Positions 1-8,846 of a stretch of 64,000 bases of DNA are shown here, one piece after another (the first letter of the stretch is position 1; each line of letters starts with the position of its first letter). The notes under the pieces were generated by a model that saw only the letters and a list, made by a program, of their open reading frames with translations, was not told the DNA's origin and did no database searches. The stretch lies in contig NZ_CP110395.1 of NCBI RefSeq assembly GCF_029910215.1, positions 1,984,001-2,048,000 on the forward strand. Direction: 5' to 3'. Position numbers and translations under genes: made by a program. Origin of the DNA: Paraburkholderia sp. D15 (GTDB lineage: Bacteria; Pseudomonadota; Gammaproteobacteria; Burkholderiales; Burkholderiaceae).

Positions 1-236
1 GGCGTTTCGCGCCAGACCACCACGGTCGCGAGACGGCGTTCGGTTTCGCCACCCTTGCGGGCGTCGGTGACGTGCATGTCGACGCAATACGCGCAGCCGT
101 TGATCTGCGACGCGCGCAAGCGCACCAGTTCGGTCAGCGATTTGTCGAGCGCCGATTTGCCGATGCGCTCCTCGACGCCGAGCAGGGCCTTGATCGCGGC
201 GGGGTTGGCTTTATAGAAGTCCAGACGTTGTTGCAT
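1..236 (-). CDS. AhpD-like carboxymuconolactone decarboxylase family protein (C-terminus outside window)
   Basis: Partial gene; the visible N-terminal 78 residues start at the ATG whose complement is 234-236 and run off the left edge. The protein begins MQQRLDFYKANPAAIKAL and contains a GCAYCVDMH stretch, the CxxC-plus-histidine signature of AhpD/CMD proteins, which act as peroxidase-like thiol reductants. The segment before it (SLTELVRLRASQIN) also fits the family. Small single-domain CMD proteins of this sort are usually about 145-150 residues. Whether it reduces peroxides or is a stand-alone CMD protein of unknown substrate cannot be told from the fragment. Confidence 0.85.
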   Translation of the reverse strand, partial: MQQRLDFYKANPAAIKALLGVEERIGKSALDKSLTELVRLRASQINGCAYCVDMHVTDARKGGETERRLATVVVWRET

Positions 237-487
237 GATTCACTCCTGAGTGGGTTGGGGCGCATGCGTCGATGCGATGAGTGAAGAATAGTCGCCCGAC
301 TGGCTTTGAAAAATGACCGGTTTTGTCTATTTTCAGGTAACCACTTTGGCGCGATCGCCGTGGCGATCGCGTAGGTGGCGGCGCTCGCCCGACGAGCGTC
401 AGCGCCCTTACGCTTCGTAATGGCATCGTTGCCGGTGTGGTGGCGATTCGGTATGGTGGGCCATCGTTTTCAAGCCGGGTACACCGT

Positions 488-1555
488 ATGACCTCCAGCG
501 CAGCACCTTCAAACGCATCCATCCCCGCCGGCGAACCGGTCCGCACCGACGTGCTGATCGTCGGCGCCGGTCCCGTGGGTCTTTTCGCGGCATTCGAGGC
601 GGGTGTGATCGGCCTCACGTGCCACATCGTCGATGGACTCGACAAGGTCGGCGGTCAATGCATCGAGCTGTATCCGGACAAGCCGATCTACGACATCCCC
701 GCGATTCCTTCGTGCACCGCGCGCGAGCTGGTCGAGCGTCTGCTCGCGCAATGCAAACCGTTCGACGTGCCGATTCATCTCGAACAGCGCGTCGAGTCGG
801 TCGAGCAGCGCGAGGATGGACGCTGGACTGTGCGCACCGATCGCGGCCTGAGCTTCGATGTCGCGGCGATCCTGCTCGCGGCCGGCAACGGTGCATTCGT
901 GCCGCAGAAACTGGCGTTGCCTGAAGCGGTGCCGCTGGAATCGCGCCATGTGCACTACAGCGTGCAGCGTCTCGCCGATTTCGCGGATCGCGACGTGGTG
1001 GTGGCCGGCGGCGGCGACTCGGCGCTCGACTGGGTGCTGGCGCTGCGCAAGGTCGCGCGGCGCGTGACGCTCGTGCATCGGCGCAACGGGTTTAGCGCGG
1101 CCGATTCGAGCGTCGAACTGATGCGGCGTGCGGTCGAGGCGGGCGAGATGGATTTCGTGGTCGGCACGATCGCGGGCCTGACGGTCGAAGACGACGCGTT
1201 GAAGTCGCTCACGTTGCGCGGTCTGCAAGGCGAGATCCAGCTCGACACCGAGCATCTGATCGCGCTGTACGGTCTGGTCGCCGATCTCGGGCCGATCGCG
1301 AAGTGGGACCTGTCGATTCACGGTGGTCGTGTCGATGTGGACACGTCGAACTACGAGAGCTCGCGGCCCGGCATTTTCGCGGTGGGCGACATCGCCAACT
1401 ATCCGAACAAGCAGAAGCTGATTCTGTCGGGTTTTCACGAGGCGTCGCTGGCGTTGCGCAAGGCGTATGCGTACGCGTATCCGGAGAAGAAGCGCATGCA
1501 CGTGCATTCGAGCTACGACGCGAAGCTCGCGGAGAAGGTCGGCGCGGCGGGGTGA
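488..1555 (+). CDS. Ferredoxin-NADP+ reductase, thioredoxin-reductase type
   Basis: 355-residue FAD/NAD(P)H oxidoreductase that should pass electrons between NADPH and ferredoxin or flavodoxin in the cytoplasm. An N-terminal FAD-binding GAGPVGLFAA motif lies near residue 20, an NADP-binding VAGGGDSALD motif near residue 170, and a C-terminal GDIANYPNKQK flavin motif near residue 300. There is no CxxC redox-active disulfide between the two nucleotide domains, which separates this FNR class from true thioredoxin reductases. An in-frame GTG at 437 would add 17 residues unlike the family, so the ATG at 488 is preferred. A strong terminator follows at 1628, so it is probably monocistronic. Confidence 0.88.
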   Translation: MTSSAAPSNASIPAGEPVRTDVLIVGAGPVGLFAAFEAGVIGLTCHIVDGLDKVGGQCIELYPDKPIYDIPAIPSCTARELVERLLAQCKPFDVPIHLEQRVESVEQREDGRWTVRTDRGLSFDVAAILLAAGNGAFVPQKLALPEAVPLESRHVHYSVQRLADFADRDVVVAGGGDSALDWVLALRKVARRVTLVHRRNGFSAADSSVELMRRAVEAGEMDFVVGTIAGLTVEDDALKSLTLRGLQGEIQLDTEHLIALYGLVADLGPIAKWDLSIHGGRVDVDTSNYESSRPGIFAVGDIANYPNKQKLILSGFHEASLALRKAYAYAYPEKKRMHVHSSYDAKLAEKVGAAG

Positions 1556-1627
1556 GAATAAGGTAGTGCAGGTAGTGCAACGAAGGGCGATCGTGCACGG
1601 CGTCCCGGCGCTGTCACCGAATGCAGG

Positions 1628-1672
1628 GAGCCGGCGGCGGGTGAAAATATCGCCCGCTACCGGCTCTTTTTT
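1628..1672 (+). terminator. Rho-independent terminator after the ferredoxin reductase gene
   Basis: GAGCCGG at 1628-1634 pairs with CCGGCTC at 1660-1666, with further GC pairing inside, and six T follow at 1667-1672. It lies between the reductase gene and a convergent small gene. Confidence 0.8.
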
Positions 1673-1748
1673 ACGCGTGTTTCAACACGATTCTGGGCGG
1701 TGTCGCTAGCGGACGCTGCCGCTGCCGCTGGAAAAAACCACCGTCACA

Positions 1749-1985
1749 TCATTTCCCGGCCGGCTGACTCGCCCCGGCCGCCGCGCTCGCGGCCTTGTCC
1801 TTCTTCTTCGCTTCGTGATGGCCGATCGCGCAACCCGCGGCCGCGCCGGCTACGCCGTGATCGCCCGCGACATGGCCGGCCACGCCGCCGACCACCGCGC
1901 CCTTGGTACAGCCCTCGGCGTGCGCGGCGGTGTGAGCGAGCGTCAGCGCGGCGGCGAAGGCGAGGGTGGTGAATGCTCGTTTCAA
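1749..1985 (-). CDS. Small secreted glycine-zipper-like protein
   Basis: 78 residues with a clear signal peptide (MKRAFTTLAFAAALTLAHTA, cut after AHA). The mature part is a glycine/alanine-rich segment (GAVVGGVAGHVAGDHG) resembling glycine-zipper proteins of the Rick_17kDa/YMGG type, followed by a lysine-rich and then alanine-rich tail. The start is a TTG (complement of 1983-1985) chosen because AGGAG sits six bases upstream. A role in the envelope is likely; the precise function is unknown. It converges on the reductase gene and is transcribed alone. Confidence 0.7.
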   Translation of the reverse strand: MKRAFTTLAFAAALTLAHTAAHAEGCTKGAVVGGVAGHVAGDHGVAGAAAGCAIGHHEAKKKDKAASAAAGASQPAGK

Positions 1986-2123
1986 TTCAGACTCCTGGTT
2001 TTATGAAAGTGTGGAGATCTGCTAGCAATCCGGAGGCCCGCCCGCGCCGACCCGTCGCTTTCGCGTCGACAAAGCCGCGGTGTATGCTTTTGAGTGGACC
2101 TCATCTTCTCTACGCCAATCATC

Positions 2124-4097
2124 ATGACCCAACTCGACGTCTCTTCCGCCGGCGACAACGCCGACCCCTTGCGCGAATCCGCGGCCCCCGCGGCGTCCGC
2201 GCGCGTGCAGGTCGACTACGGCATGCTGGTCCAGGCGATCGAGGACTACGCGATCTTCCTGCTCGACGCGACCGGCCACATCGTCAGCTGGAGCGCCGGG
2301 GCGCACAAGGTGAACGGCTACACCGAGCAGGAAATCATCGGCGAGCATTTCTCGCGCTTCTATACCGCCGAGGCGGTGGCGCGTGGCTGGCCCGAATACG
2401 AATTGCAGCAGGCGTCGCTGACGGGCCGTTTCGAAGACGAAGGCTGGCGCGTGCGCAAGGACGGCACAACCTTCTGGTCGAACGTGGTGATCACCGCGAT
2501 CCGCGACCAGGCCGGCATCCTCACCGGCTTCGCGAAGATCACGCGCGACCTGACCGCGAAGCGCGAATACCTCGAAGCGCTGCGGCAAAGCGAGGAGCGC
2601 TTCCGGCTGCTGGTGGACAGCGTGAAGGACTACGCGATCTTCATGCTCGATCCGGACGGCAACGTGATCAGCTGGAACGCGGGCGCCGCGCGCATCAAGG
2701 GCTTCACGCGCGAGGACATCGTGGGCCGGCACTTCTCGACCTTCTATCCGCCCGAGGATGTCGCGGCGGGCAAGCCGGCGCGCGAACTGGCGATCGCCCG
2801 TCAGATCGGCCACGTCGAGGACGAGGGCTGGCGCGTGCGCAAGGACGGCACGACCTTCTGGGCCAACGTCAACATCACCGCCGTGTATGACGAATCGAAA
2901 CGGTTGCGCGGGTTCGCGAAGGTCACGCGCGATCTGACCGAGCGGCGTCAGCGGGAGGAACTCGAACGCTCCGGCGACCGCATGCGCAAATTTCTCGCCA
3001 CGCTCGCGCACGAACTGCGCAATCCGCTCGCGCCGGTGCGCAACGCGCTCGGCGTGATGCAACTCGAGACGGGCGTGAGTCCGACGCTCGCGCGTTCGCG
3101 CGATCTGATCGATCGCCAGGTCACGCATCTGACGCGGCTCGTGGACGATCTGCTCGACGTCGGCCGGATCATGTCGGACAAGGTCGAGCTGCGCATCGCC
3201 GAGGTCGATCTCGCCGAAGTGGTGGCGCGTGGCGTCGAGGCGGCACGGCCCTTCACCGATGCGCACGAACAGCGTGTCGTCACCCATCTGCCGCGCGATC
3301 CGGTGTTCGTGCGCGGCGACATGACGCGACTCGTGCAGGTGCTGCAGAACCTGCTGCACAACGCGTCGAAGTTTTCGCCGACCGGCAGCCGCATCGACGT
3401 GCGGGGGCGCATCGAACATCGGATGGCGGTGCTCGAAGTGCGCGACGGCGGCTGCGGGATCGCGCCGCAGGCGCTCGACCGGATCTTCGAACTGTTCACG
3501 CAGGAGAAGGAGGGGCAGCCGGTCGGCCAGGCCGGACTCGGTATCGGCCTGACCTTGTGCAAATCGCTGGTGGAGATGCATGGCGGCAGCATCATCGCGA
3601 GCAGCGACGGGCTGGGCTGCGGCAGTGCGTTCACCGTGAGTCTGCCGCTCGCCGCGACCACCTCGGAGACGCCGGCCGACACGCCGGGCGCGGCCGGGGA
3701 CGACGTCGCGCCGCTGCGCATTCTGCTGGTCGACGACAACCGCGATTCCGCCGACAGCCTCGCGATGCTGCTCGAACTGAAGGGCCACACGGTGCGCATC
3801 GCGTACGAAGGGCAGCAGGCGCTCGACATCGCGCCGCGCTTCGCGCCGCATCTCGCGGTGATCGATCTGGCCATGCCGAAGATGGACGGTTTCGCGACGC
3901 TCGCCGGCTTGCACGCCTATCCCGAACTGGCCGGCACGATGTACGCGGCGATGACCGGCTTCGGTCACGCGAGCGATGTGCAGCGCACGCGCGAGGCGGG
4001 CTTTCACGCGCATCTGGTGAAGCCGGTGGAGCTGGCGCTGTTCGACGATCTGCTCGCGCAAGCCGAAGCGCGCCGGGCTGGGGACGCGCGCGGCTAG
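2124..4097 (+). CDS. Hybrid sensor histidine kinase (PAS-PAS-HisKA-HATPase-REC)
   Basis: 657-residue soluble signalling kinase with no membrane segments. Two PAS domains (about residues 28-140 and 155-275) are near-duplicates: both contain the run GWRVRKDGTTFW, as in bacteriophytochrome-like kinases. A HisKA box has the phospho-accepting histidine at about residue 296 (LAHELRNPLAPVRN). The HATPase domain with GLGIGL follows, then a receiver domain from about 533 with phospho-acceptor Asp near 581 (VIDLAMPKMDG) and the conserved Lys (VKPVE). The ATG at 2124 is preferred over an in-frame GTG at 2094. No dedicated response regulator is adjacent, so output probably goes through its own receiver to a phosphotransfer partner elsewhere. 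Confidence 0.9.
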   Translation: MTQLDVSSAGDNADPLRESAAPAASARVQVDYGMLVQAIEDYAIFLLDATGHIVSWSAGAHKVNGYTEQEIIGEHFSRFYTAEAVARGWPEYELQQASLTGRFEDEGWRVRKDGTTFWSNVVITAIRDQAGILTGFAKITRDLTAKREYLEALRQSEERFRLLVDSVKDYAIFMLDPDGNVISWNAGAARIKGFTREDIVGRHFSTFYPPEDVAAGKPARELAIARQIGHVEDEGWRVRKDGTTFWANVNITAVYDESKRLRGFAKVTRDLTERRQREELERSGDRMRKFLATLAHELRNPLAPVRNALGVMQLETGVSPTLARSRDLIDRQVTHLTRLVDDLLDVGRIMSDKVELRIAEVDLAEVVARGVEAARPFTDAHEQRVVTHLPRDPVFVRGDMTRLVQVLQNLLHNASKFSPTGSRIDVRGRIEHRMAVLEVRDGGCGIAPQALDRIFELFTQEKEGQPVGQAGLGIGLTLCKSLVEMHGGSIIASSDGLGCGSAFTVSLPLAATTSETPADTPGAAGDDVAPLRILLVDDNRDSADSLAMLLELKGHTVRIAYEGQQALDIAPRFAPHLAVIDLAMPKMDGFATLAGLHAYPELAGTMYAAMTGFGHASDVQRTREAGFHAHLVKPVELALFDDLLAQAEARRAGDARG

Positions 4098-4120
4098 GGG
4101 CGGCACGACCCTTGCTGGAT

Positions 4121-4148
4121 GCTGCCGTGTAGCTGCATGCACGGCAGC
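4121..4148 (+). terminator. Perfect 9-bp hairpin downstream of the hybrid kinase
   Basis: GCTGCCGTG at 4121-4129 and CACGGCAGC at 4140-4148 form an exact stem with a 10-base loop. No T-tract follows directly (CTTTTGA comes 17 bases later), so it may be a weak terminator or an mRNA 3' protector. Confidence 0.4.
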
Positions 4149-4194
4149 CGGTCAAAGCCAGCCGGCTTTTGATCGACACATCCAGGGAGGCAGA

Positions 4195-5634
4195 ATGCTC
4201 GATACGCGTGACCTGATGGCCAGCGTCAAGGCGCGGCTACGGCAACAGCCCGGGGTGGGCGTGGCTTATCGCGGCACGAACCGCGATGCGAACGGCGACA
4301 CGAACGCGGACATCGACGCTGCCGCTGCCGCGCAGACCGGCTCGACGTTGAGCGGCCTCGCCGCATCGCGCCGCGCGTGGCCCGCGATGACCCCCGCCGA
4401 CGCGCTCGATGACTTCCTGCGCAACACCCGTTTCGATCCCGCCGACCCCGCCGCGCTCGGCAAGGTGCTGGGCGCGCTGGTCGATTACGGCTGCGACCGC
4501 GCGCCGTTCGTGCCGCTGCCCGGTCATGGCCAGACGCTCGCGCGCTGGCGCGCCCTGGCGGCGGTGGCCGCGTGCGATCTCGGCCTGGTCAAACTCTTCG
4601 AAGGTCATACGGATGCGTTGGCGATCCTCGCCGAACTGGATGGCCCTGCGCCGCCGGCGGGAAGTCGTTGGGCCGTGTGGGCGGCCGAGCCGCCCGATGC
4701 GCGCGTTCAAGCCGCGCAGAGCAAACGCGAGCGAAGCGAGCAGGGGGATTCGCGAGATGCGAGCGAAGCGCGCGACACGAGTGACACGAGTGACATGGGC
4801 GGCATGGGCGACCCGAGTGTCGATCTCGCCGACTCGATCTCATGGACCGCGCGCTCGCCACGCGTCCCACCCAGTCCGCCGATTCGCTTGACCGGCACGA
4901 AAGCGTGGTGCTCGGGCGCGGCCGTCGTCAGCCATGCGCTTGTGACCGTGTGGCTGAACGGCGAGCCGGTGCTTGCCGCGGTCGAGATGGATCATCCGTC
5001 GATCGCGATCGATGCGTCGAAGTGGCAGGCGGTCGGCATGCAGGCCACCGCGAGCGCCGACGTCACCTTCAACGACACGCCCGCGATCCTGCTCGGCGGC
5101 CCACACGCCTATGTGCGTCGTCCGGGATTCTGGCAAGGCGGCGCGGGCATCGCCGCGTGCTGGTATGGCGCAGCCGCGCGGATCGGTCAGCGCGTGCGCG
5201 AGGGTTCGACGCAACGGGCGGACGCGCATCGGCTCGCGCATCTCGGTGCGATCGAGGTGGCGTTGGCATCGGCGGCATCGGTGCTGCGCGAGAGCGCGGC
5301 CTGGATCGACGCGAACCCGCTCGCCGACGCGCACCGTATTGCGCTGCGTGCACGCCTCGTCGTCGAGGAAGCGGCGACCACGGTGATGCAGCACGCGACG
5401 CGCGCGCTCGGCGCGGGACCGTTGTGCCGCGACGCGCGTTTCGCGCGCGCGTTGGCGGATCTGCCGGTGTTCGTGCGGCAAAGCCATGCGGAGCGCGATC
5501 TGGCCGCGCTTGGCGAACTGGCGGCGAGTTCGCGCGGCAATGGTGCGGCGGGCGATGGCGCGTCCCGTGTCAACACCCAGGTGGATGGCAAGATCGGCGC
5601 ACGCGACGGTGGAGAAATGCCGTGGACGCTTTGA
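4195..5634 (+). CDS. Acyl-CoA dehydrogenase-like protein of a NodS/glycosyltransferase cluster
   Basis: 479 residues with the general shape of an acyl-CoA dehydrogenase: an N-terminal helical part with AVAACDLGLVKLFEGHTDAL, a central beta domain with LTGTKAWCSGAAVVSHALV, and a C-terminal helical part. The usual catalytic Glu and the short FAD signature are not obvious, so activity on acyl-CoA is uncertain. Residues about 174-207 are a low-complexity insert (SKRERSEQGDSRDASEARDT and onward), encoded partly by 9-base repeats. The gene overlaps the methyltransferase by 13 bases. In related bacteria I recall the same trio plus a PIG-L deacetylase, thought to make a modified surface or lipid glycoside. 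An AGGGAGG Shine-Dalgarno lies just before the ATG. Confidence 0.7.
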   Translation: MLDTRDLMASVKARLRQQPGVGVAYRGTNRDANGDTNADIDAAAAAQTGSTLSGLAASRRAWPAMTPADALDDFLRNTRFDPADPAALGKVLGALVDYGCDRAPFVPLPGHGQTLARWRALAAVAACDLGLVKLFEGHTDALAILAELDGPAPPAGSRWAVWAAEPPDARVQAAQSKRERSEQGDSRDASEARDTSDTSDMGGMGDPSVDLADSISWTARSPRVPPSPPIRLTGTKAWCSGAAVVSHALVTVWLNGEPVLAAVEMDHPSIAIDASKWQAVGMQATASADVTFNDTPAILLGGPHAYVRRPGFWQGGAGIAACWYGAAARIGQRVREGSTQRADAHRLAHLGAIEVALASAASVLRESAAWIDANPLADAHRIALRARLVVEEAATTVMQHATRALGAGPLCRDARFARALADLPVFVRQSHAERDLAALGELAASSRGNGAAGDGASRVNTQVDGKIGARDGGEMPWTL

Positions 5635-6320
5635 CGTTACCTGACCCGCCCGAAGGCGAGCACGGCGCGATTACCGGCCTGGTGGCCGACGAGGCCGCCG
5701 ACAATAAAGCAGGCACAAGCGCCACCACCACCTATTTCGACGACCTCTATCGCCGCAGCGACGACCCATGGCATCTGCGCGAAGGCTGGTACGAACGCCG
5801 CAAGCGCTCGCTGACGCTCGCGCTGCTGCCGCGTCCGCGCTATCGCAACGCGTTCGAACCCGGTTGCGCGAACGGCGAGTTGACGTTCGAACTGGCGAAA
5901 CGCTGCGATGCGCTACTGGCCGTCGACCTCCACGAACGCGCGGTGCAGCTCGCGCGCGAACGCGTGGCCGGTGCGCCGCACGTGCGCGTCGAACGGCGCA
6001 CGGTGCCGCGCGACTGGCCGCTCGACGCCGGTCCATTTGATCTGATCGTGATCAGCGAACTCGCGTATTACCTCGACGCGTCGGAGATCGAAGCGCTGGC
6101 CGGCTGCATCGCCGCCTCGCTGACGCCGGACGGCACGCTGCTCGCGTGCCACTGGCGGCGGCCGTTCGCCGAAGCGCTCGTGTCCGCCGACGCCGCGCAT
6201 GCGTCGCTCGACGCGGGCTGCGGGCTCACGCGTCTCGCCCATCACGACGAAGCCGATCTGCTGATCGACGTGTGGTCGCGCGACGCACGCTCGGTCGCGC
6301 AGTGCGAGGGCTTGTCATGA
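5622..6320 (+). CDS. NodS-type SAM-dependent methyltransferase
   Basis: 232-residue class I methyltransferase. The SAM-binding motif I is FEPGCANGELTFELAKRCD (about residues 82-100), followed by an acidic AVDLHERAV loop and a post-motif FDLIVISELAYYL. NodS-family enzymes N-methylate amino sugars, which fits the neighbouring glycosyltransferase. The start is a GTG at 5622, inside the 3' end of the preceding gene, preceded by GGAGAA six bases upstream; the stop overlaps the next gene's ATG (ATGA at 6317-6320). The whole trio is therefore translationally coupled. Confidence 0.8.
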   Translation: MDALTLPDPPEGEHGAITGLVADEAADNKAGTSATTTYFDDLYRRSDDPWHLREGWYERRKRSLTLALLPRPRYRNAFEPGCANGELTFELAKRCDALLAVDLHERAVQLARERVAGAPHVRVERRTVPRDWPLDAGPFDLIVISELAYYLDASEIEALAGCIAASLTPDGTLLACHWRRPFAEALVSADAAHASLDAGCGLTRLAHHDEADLLIDVWSRDARSVAQCEGLS

Positions 6321-6970
6321 TCGGCGTGATCGTCCCCGCGCATAACGAGGAGGCGCTGCTCGCGCCTTGCCTTGCCGCGTTGATCTATGCCGCGCGACAC
6401 GAGGCGCTGGCGGGCGAGCGTGTGCGCATCGTAGTCGTGCTCGACACCTGCGACGATTTCAGCGGCGCGATCGCGCGCGCGTACGGCGTCGAGACCTTGA
6501 CGCTGAAAGTGCGCAACGTCGGCATCGCGCGCGCGGCGGGCGCGGACTTGCTGCTCGCCGCCGACGCGCGCTGGCTCGCCTTCACCGACGGCGATAGCCG
6601 CGTATCGGCGGGATGGCTGGCCGCGCAGCTAGCGCTGCAGGCGGATGCGGTGTGCGGCTCGATCGCGGTCGACGACTGGACCGCGCATCCGCTCAGCGTG
6701 CGCGAGTATTTCTACAAGACGTACGTGGACGCCGACGGTCATCGGCATATTCACGGCGCGAACCTGGGCGTGTCCGCCGAGGCTTACCGGCGCGCGGGCG
6801 GCTTTCCGCCGCTGCCGTGCAGTGAGGATGTCGCGCTGGTCGAACGGCTGGTCGCGAGCGGCGCACGCGTCGCCTGGAGCGCGGCGCCGCGCGTGATCAC
6901 GAGTGCGCGCGCGGCGGCACGGGCGCGCGGTGGTTTCGGCGATACGCTCGCGGCGTGGGCCGTGCAATAA
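6317..6970 (+). CDS. Family 2 glycosyltransferase
   Basis: 217 residues beginning MIGVIVPAHNEEALLAPCL, the GT-A nucleotide-sugar-binding start. An acidic metal-binding FTDGDSRV motif (DxD) lies near residue 95, followed by HIHGANLGVSAEAYRRAGGF and the SEDVALVERL acidic catalytic region. It is predicted to transfer a sugar from a nucleotide donor in the cytoplasm; the acceptor is unknown. It is the last gene of the coupled acyl-CoA dehydrogenase/NodS operon and ends eight bases from the convergent MFS gene. Confidence 0.82.
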   Translation: MIGVIVPAHNEEALLAPCLAALIYAARHEALAGERVRIVVVLDTCDDFSGAIARAYGVETLTLKVRNVGIARAAGADLLLAADARWLAFTDGDSRVSAGWLAAQLALQADAVCGSIAVDDWTAHPLSVREYFYKTYVDADGHRHIHGANLGVSAEAYRRAGGFPPLPCSEDVALVERLVASGARVAWSAAPRVITSARAAARARGGFGDTLAAWAVQ

Positions 6971-6978
6971 CCCGCCGC

Positions 6979-8376
6979 TCAGCCTCGTCCGCCGCGCGAA
7001 ATCTCTTCCCCCGCGCCATGCGGCAGCCGCCGCGTCACCGGAATCGACGCGAGCGAACACAGCCCGACCACCAGAAACGCCGGCCAGAAATCCGACCACG
7101 TCACGCTCGCGTGCCCATGCAGCGAGCGCGAAATCTGCAGCACGATCCCGCCGACGGTCACGCCGAGCCCCAGCGACATCTGCTGCACGACGCTGCCCAG
7201 GCTGGTCGCACGGCCGACGTCGCGGCTCGCGATCTCCGCGTAGGTCAGCGAATTCAGACTCGTGAACTGCAACGCCGGGAAGAAACCGCCGAGCAGTACG
7301 ACCACCCAGATGATCCACGTCGGCGTGCCGGGAAAGAACAGCCCGCACGCCGCGATCGACACGCCCGAGAGCGCCGCGTTGACCACCAGCACCGAGCGAA
7401 AGCCGAACCGGTGCAATACGTTCGACGCGATCACGCGCATGAACATCCCGCCGAACGCGGACGCGCAGGTAATCAGCCCGGATTCGAACGCGCTCATGCC
7501 GTGCCCTTCCTGCAGCATCAGCGGCAACAGGAACGGCAGCGCGCCAAGGCCGATTCGAAACAGCGAGCCGCCCAGCACGCTCGCCTGAAACGTCGGCACC
7601 TTGAAGAAGCGCAGATCCAGCAGCGGTTTCTCGACGCGCTGCGAGTACACGATATAGCCAAGCAACAGCACCGCGCCGCTCGCGCACATGCCGAACGCGT
7701 CCTGATTCGACATCAGTTCGCCGCCCACCAGCGACAGCCCGAGCAGCAGCAGCACCGCGCCCGCGGCCGACAGCACGAAGCCGATCCAGTCGAGCGGACC
7801 CGGATCGGGCTCGCGCGTATTGGCGATGTACCGGTTGGTCAGATAGATGCCGAGGATGCCGATCGGCACGTTGATGAAGAAAATCAGCCGCCAGTGCAGA
7901 TAGGTGGTGATGAAGCCGCCGAGTAGCGGCCCGGCGGCCGGACCGAGCAGGGCGGGCACGCTCAGATAGTTCATCGCGCGGATGAACTCGGATTTGGGCA
8001 CCACGCGGAAAATGATGATGCGCCCGACCGGCACCATCATCGCGCCGCCGACGCCTTGCACGAAGCGCGCGAGCGTAAAGGTGGCCAGCGAATTCGACGC
8101 GGCGCACAGCAGCGAACCCGCGACGAAAATGCCGATCGCCGTGCGGAAGATGGTGCGCGCGCCGAAGCGGTCGGCCAGCCAGCCGCACACCGGAATGAAC
8201 ACGCCGAGGCCCAGCACGTAGCTCGTCACGGCGATTTTCAGGGTGACCGGATCGCGCCCGAAGTCGCGCGCCATGGCCGGCAGCGCGGTGACGATCACGT
8301 TCGCGTCGACGCTCTCCATGAACATCGCGCAGGCGACGATGAGGGGCGCGATCATGGCTTTCTGAACGGCGGTCAT
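6979..8376 (-). CDS. MFS transporter, DHA2 (EmrB/QacA) family drug exporter
   Basis: 465 residues, about 14 hydrophobic segments. The start VACAMFMESVDANVIVTALP is the DHA2 signature in helix 1; the loop 2-3 motif GWLADRFGARTIFRTAI and motif C in helix 5 (LLGPAAGPLLGGFIT) mark an antiporter. It is expected to export lipophilic or cationic compounds with proton exchange in the inner membrane. No periplasmic adaptor (EmrA) or outer-membrane gene is adjacent and no regulator is divergently placed, so substrate and control are unknown. Confidence 0.87.
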   Translation of the reverse strand: MTAVQKAMIAPLIVACAMFMESVDANVIVTALPAMARDFGRDPVTLKIAVTSYVLGLGVFIPVCGWLADRFGARTIFRTAIGIFVAGSLLCAASNSLATFTLARFVQGVGGAMMVPVGRIIIFRVVPKSEFIRAMNYLSVPALLGPAAGPLLGGFITTYLHWRLIFFINVPIGILGIYLTNRYIANTREPDPGPLDWIGFVLSAAGAVLLLLGLSLVGGELMSNQDAFGMCASGAVLLLGYIVYSQRVEKPLLDLRFFKVPTFQASVLGGSLFRIGLGALPFLLPLMLQEGHGMSAFESGLITCASAFGGMFMRVIASNVLHRFGFRSVLVVNAALSGVSIAACGLFFPGTPTWIIWVVVLLGGFFPALQFTSLNSLTYAEIASRDVGRATSLGSVVQQMSLGLGVTVGGIVLQISRSLHGHASVTWSDFWPAFLVVGLCSLASIPVTRRLPHGAGEEISRGGRG

Positions 8377-8539
8377 GGCGGCAATGGCTGCGGCGGGCGG
8401 TCGCAGGCAAAGGGGTGATTATTGCACCTGTACGGTGCGGTTTGTTAATCCCGCGCGAACTTCTTTCGCCCCCATTTTGAGATTTGCCTTCACCTTCCGA
8501 TTCAGGCCCATCAACGATCCGGGACTTTTTCGATATATG

Positions 8540-8567
8540 TTGCGGTGCGGGATGAGGCGGTTATAAT
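8540..8567 (+). promoter_or_regulatory. Sigma-70 promoter for the 49-residue small gene
   Basis: TTGCGG at 8540-8545 and a perfect TATAAT at 8562-8567 with 16 bases between. It points at the small ORF whose ATG is at 8607, which has a GAAGGA Shine-Dalgarno at 8593-8598. Confidence 0.65.
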
Positions 8568-8606
8568 CGGGTTATTGCCTAGGTATAAACCCTGAAGGAT
8601 TCCGCC

Positions 8607-8756
8607 ATGAACACCGCATCCAACACCGCTGCCCGCGCCACCGTCCCGACCGCCGGCACCTGGCTCGGCAAGCTGCGCGCTCTGGCGCGGCATGCGCTGA
8701 GCCTGCACCTGCAGTACTGTGCGGAGCTGGCCGAAGCGCATCGCCGTCCGCAGTAA
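8607..8756 (+). CDS. 49-residue basic small protein of unknown function
   Basis: The reading frame starts at ATG 8607 (MNTASNTAARATVPTAG) and ends in QYCAELAEAHRRPQ. It has no signal peptide; the central part LGKLRALARHALSLHLQ would make an amphipathic, positively charged helix. Support for expression is unusually good for so short a frame: a consensus-like promoter at 8540-8567 and a GAAGGA ribosome site at the right distance. I do not recognise the family. Confidence 0.6.
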   Translation: MNTASNTAARATVPTAGTWLGKLRALARHALSLHLQYCAELAEAHRRPQ

Positions 8757-8846
8757 GCGCGACGCACGTCCGAGCTCGAGGCGCCGCAACCGGCGCCGGC
8801 CGAACGCCGGGCGTTCCGTCGTGACAGCGTGCGTACGTTCGCACGC

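Noticed and set aside
2022..4142. Long minus-strand open frame (706 codons) opposite the hybrid kinase
   Set aside because: Arg/His/Ala-rich translation without domains; a shadow frame caused by high GC third positions of the plus-strand kinase.
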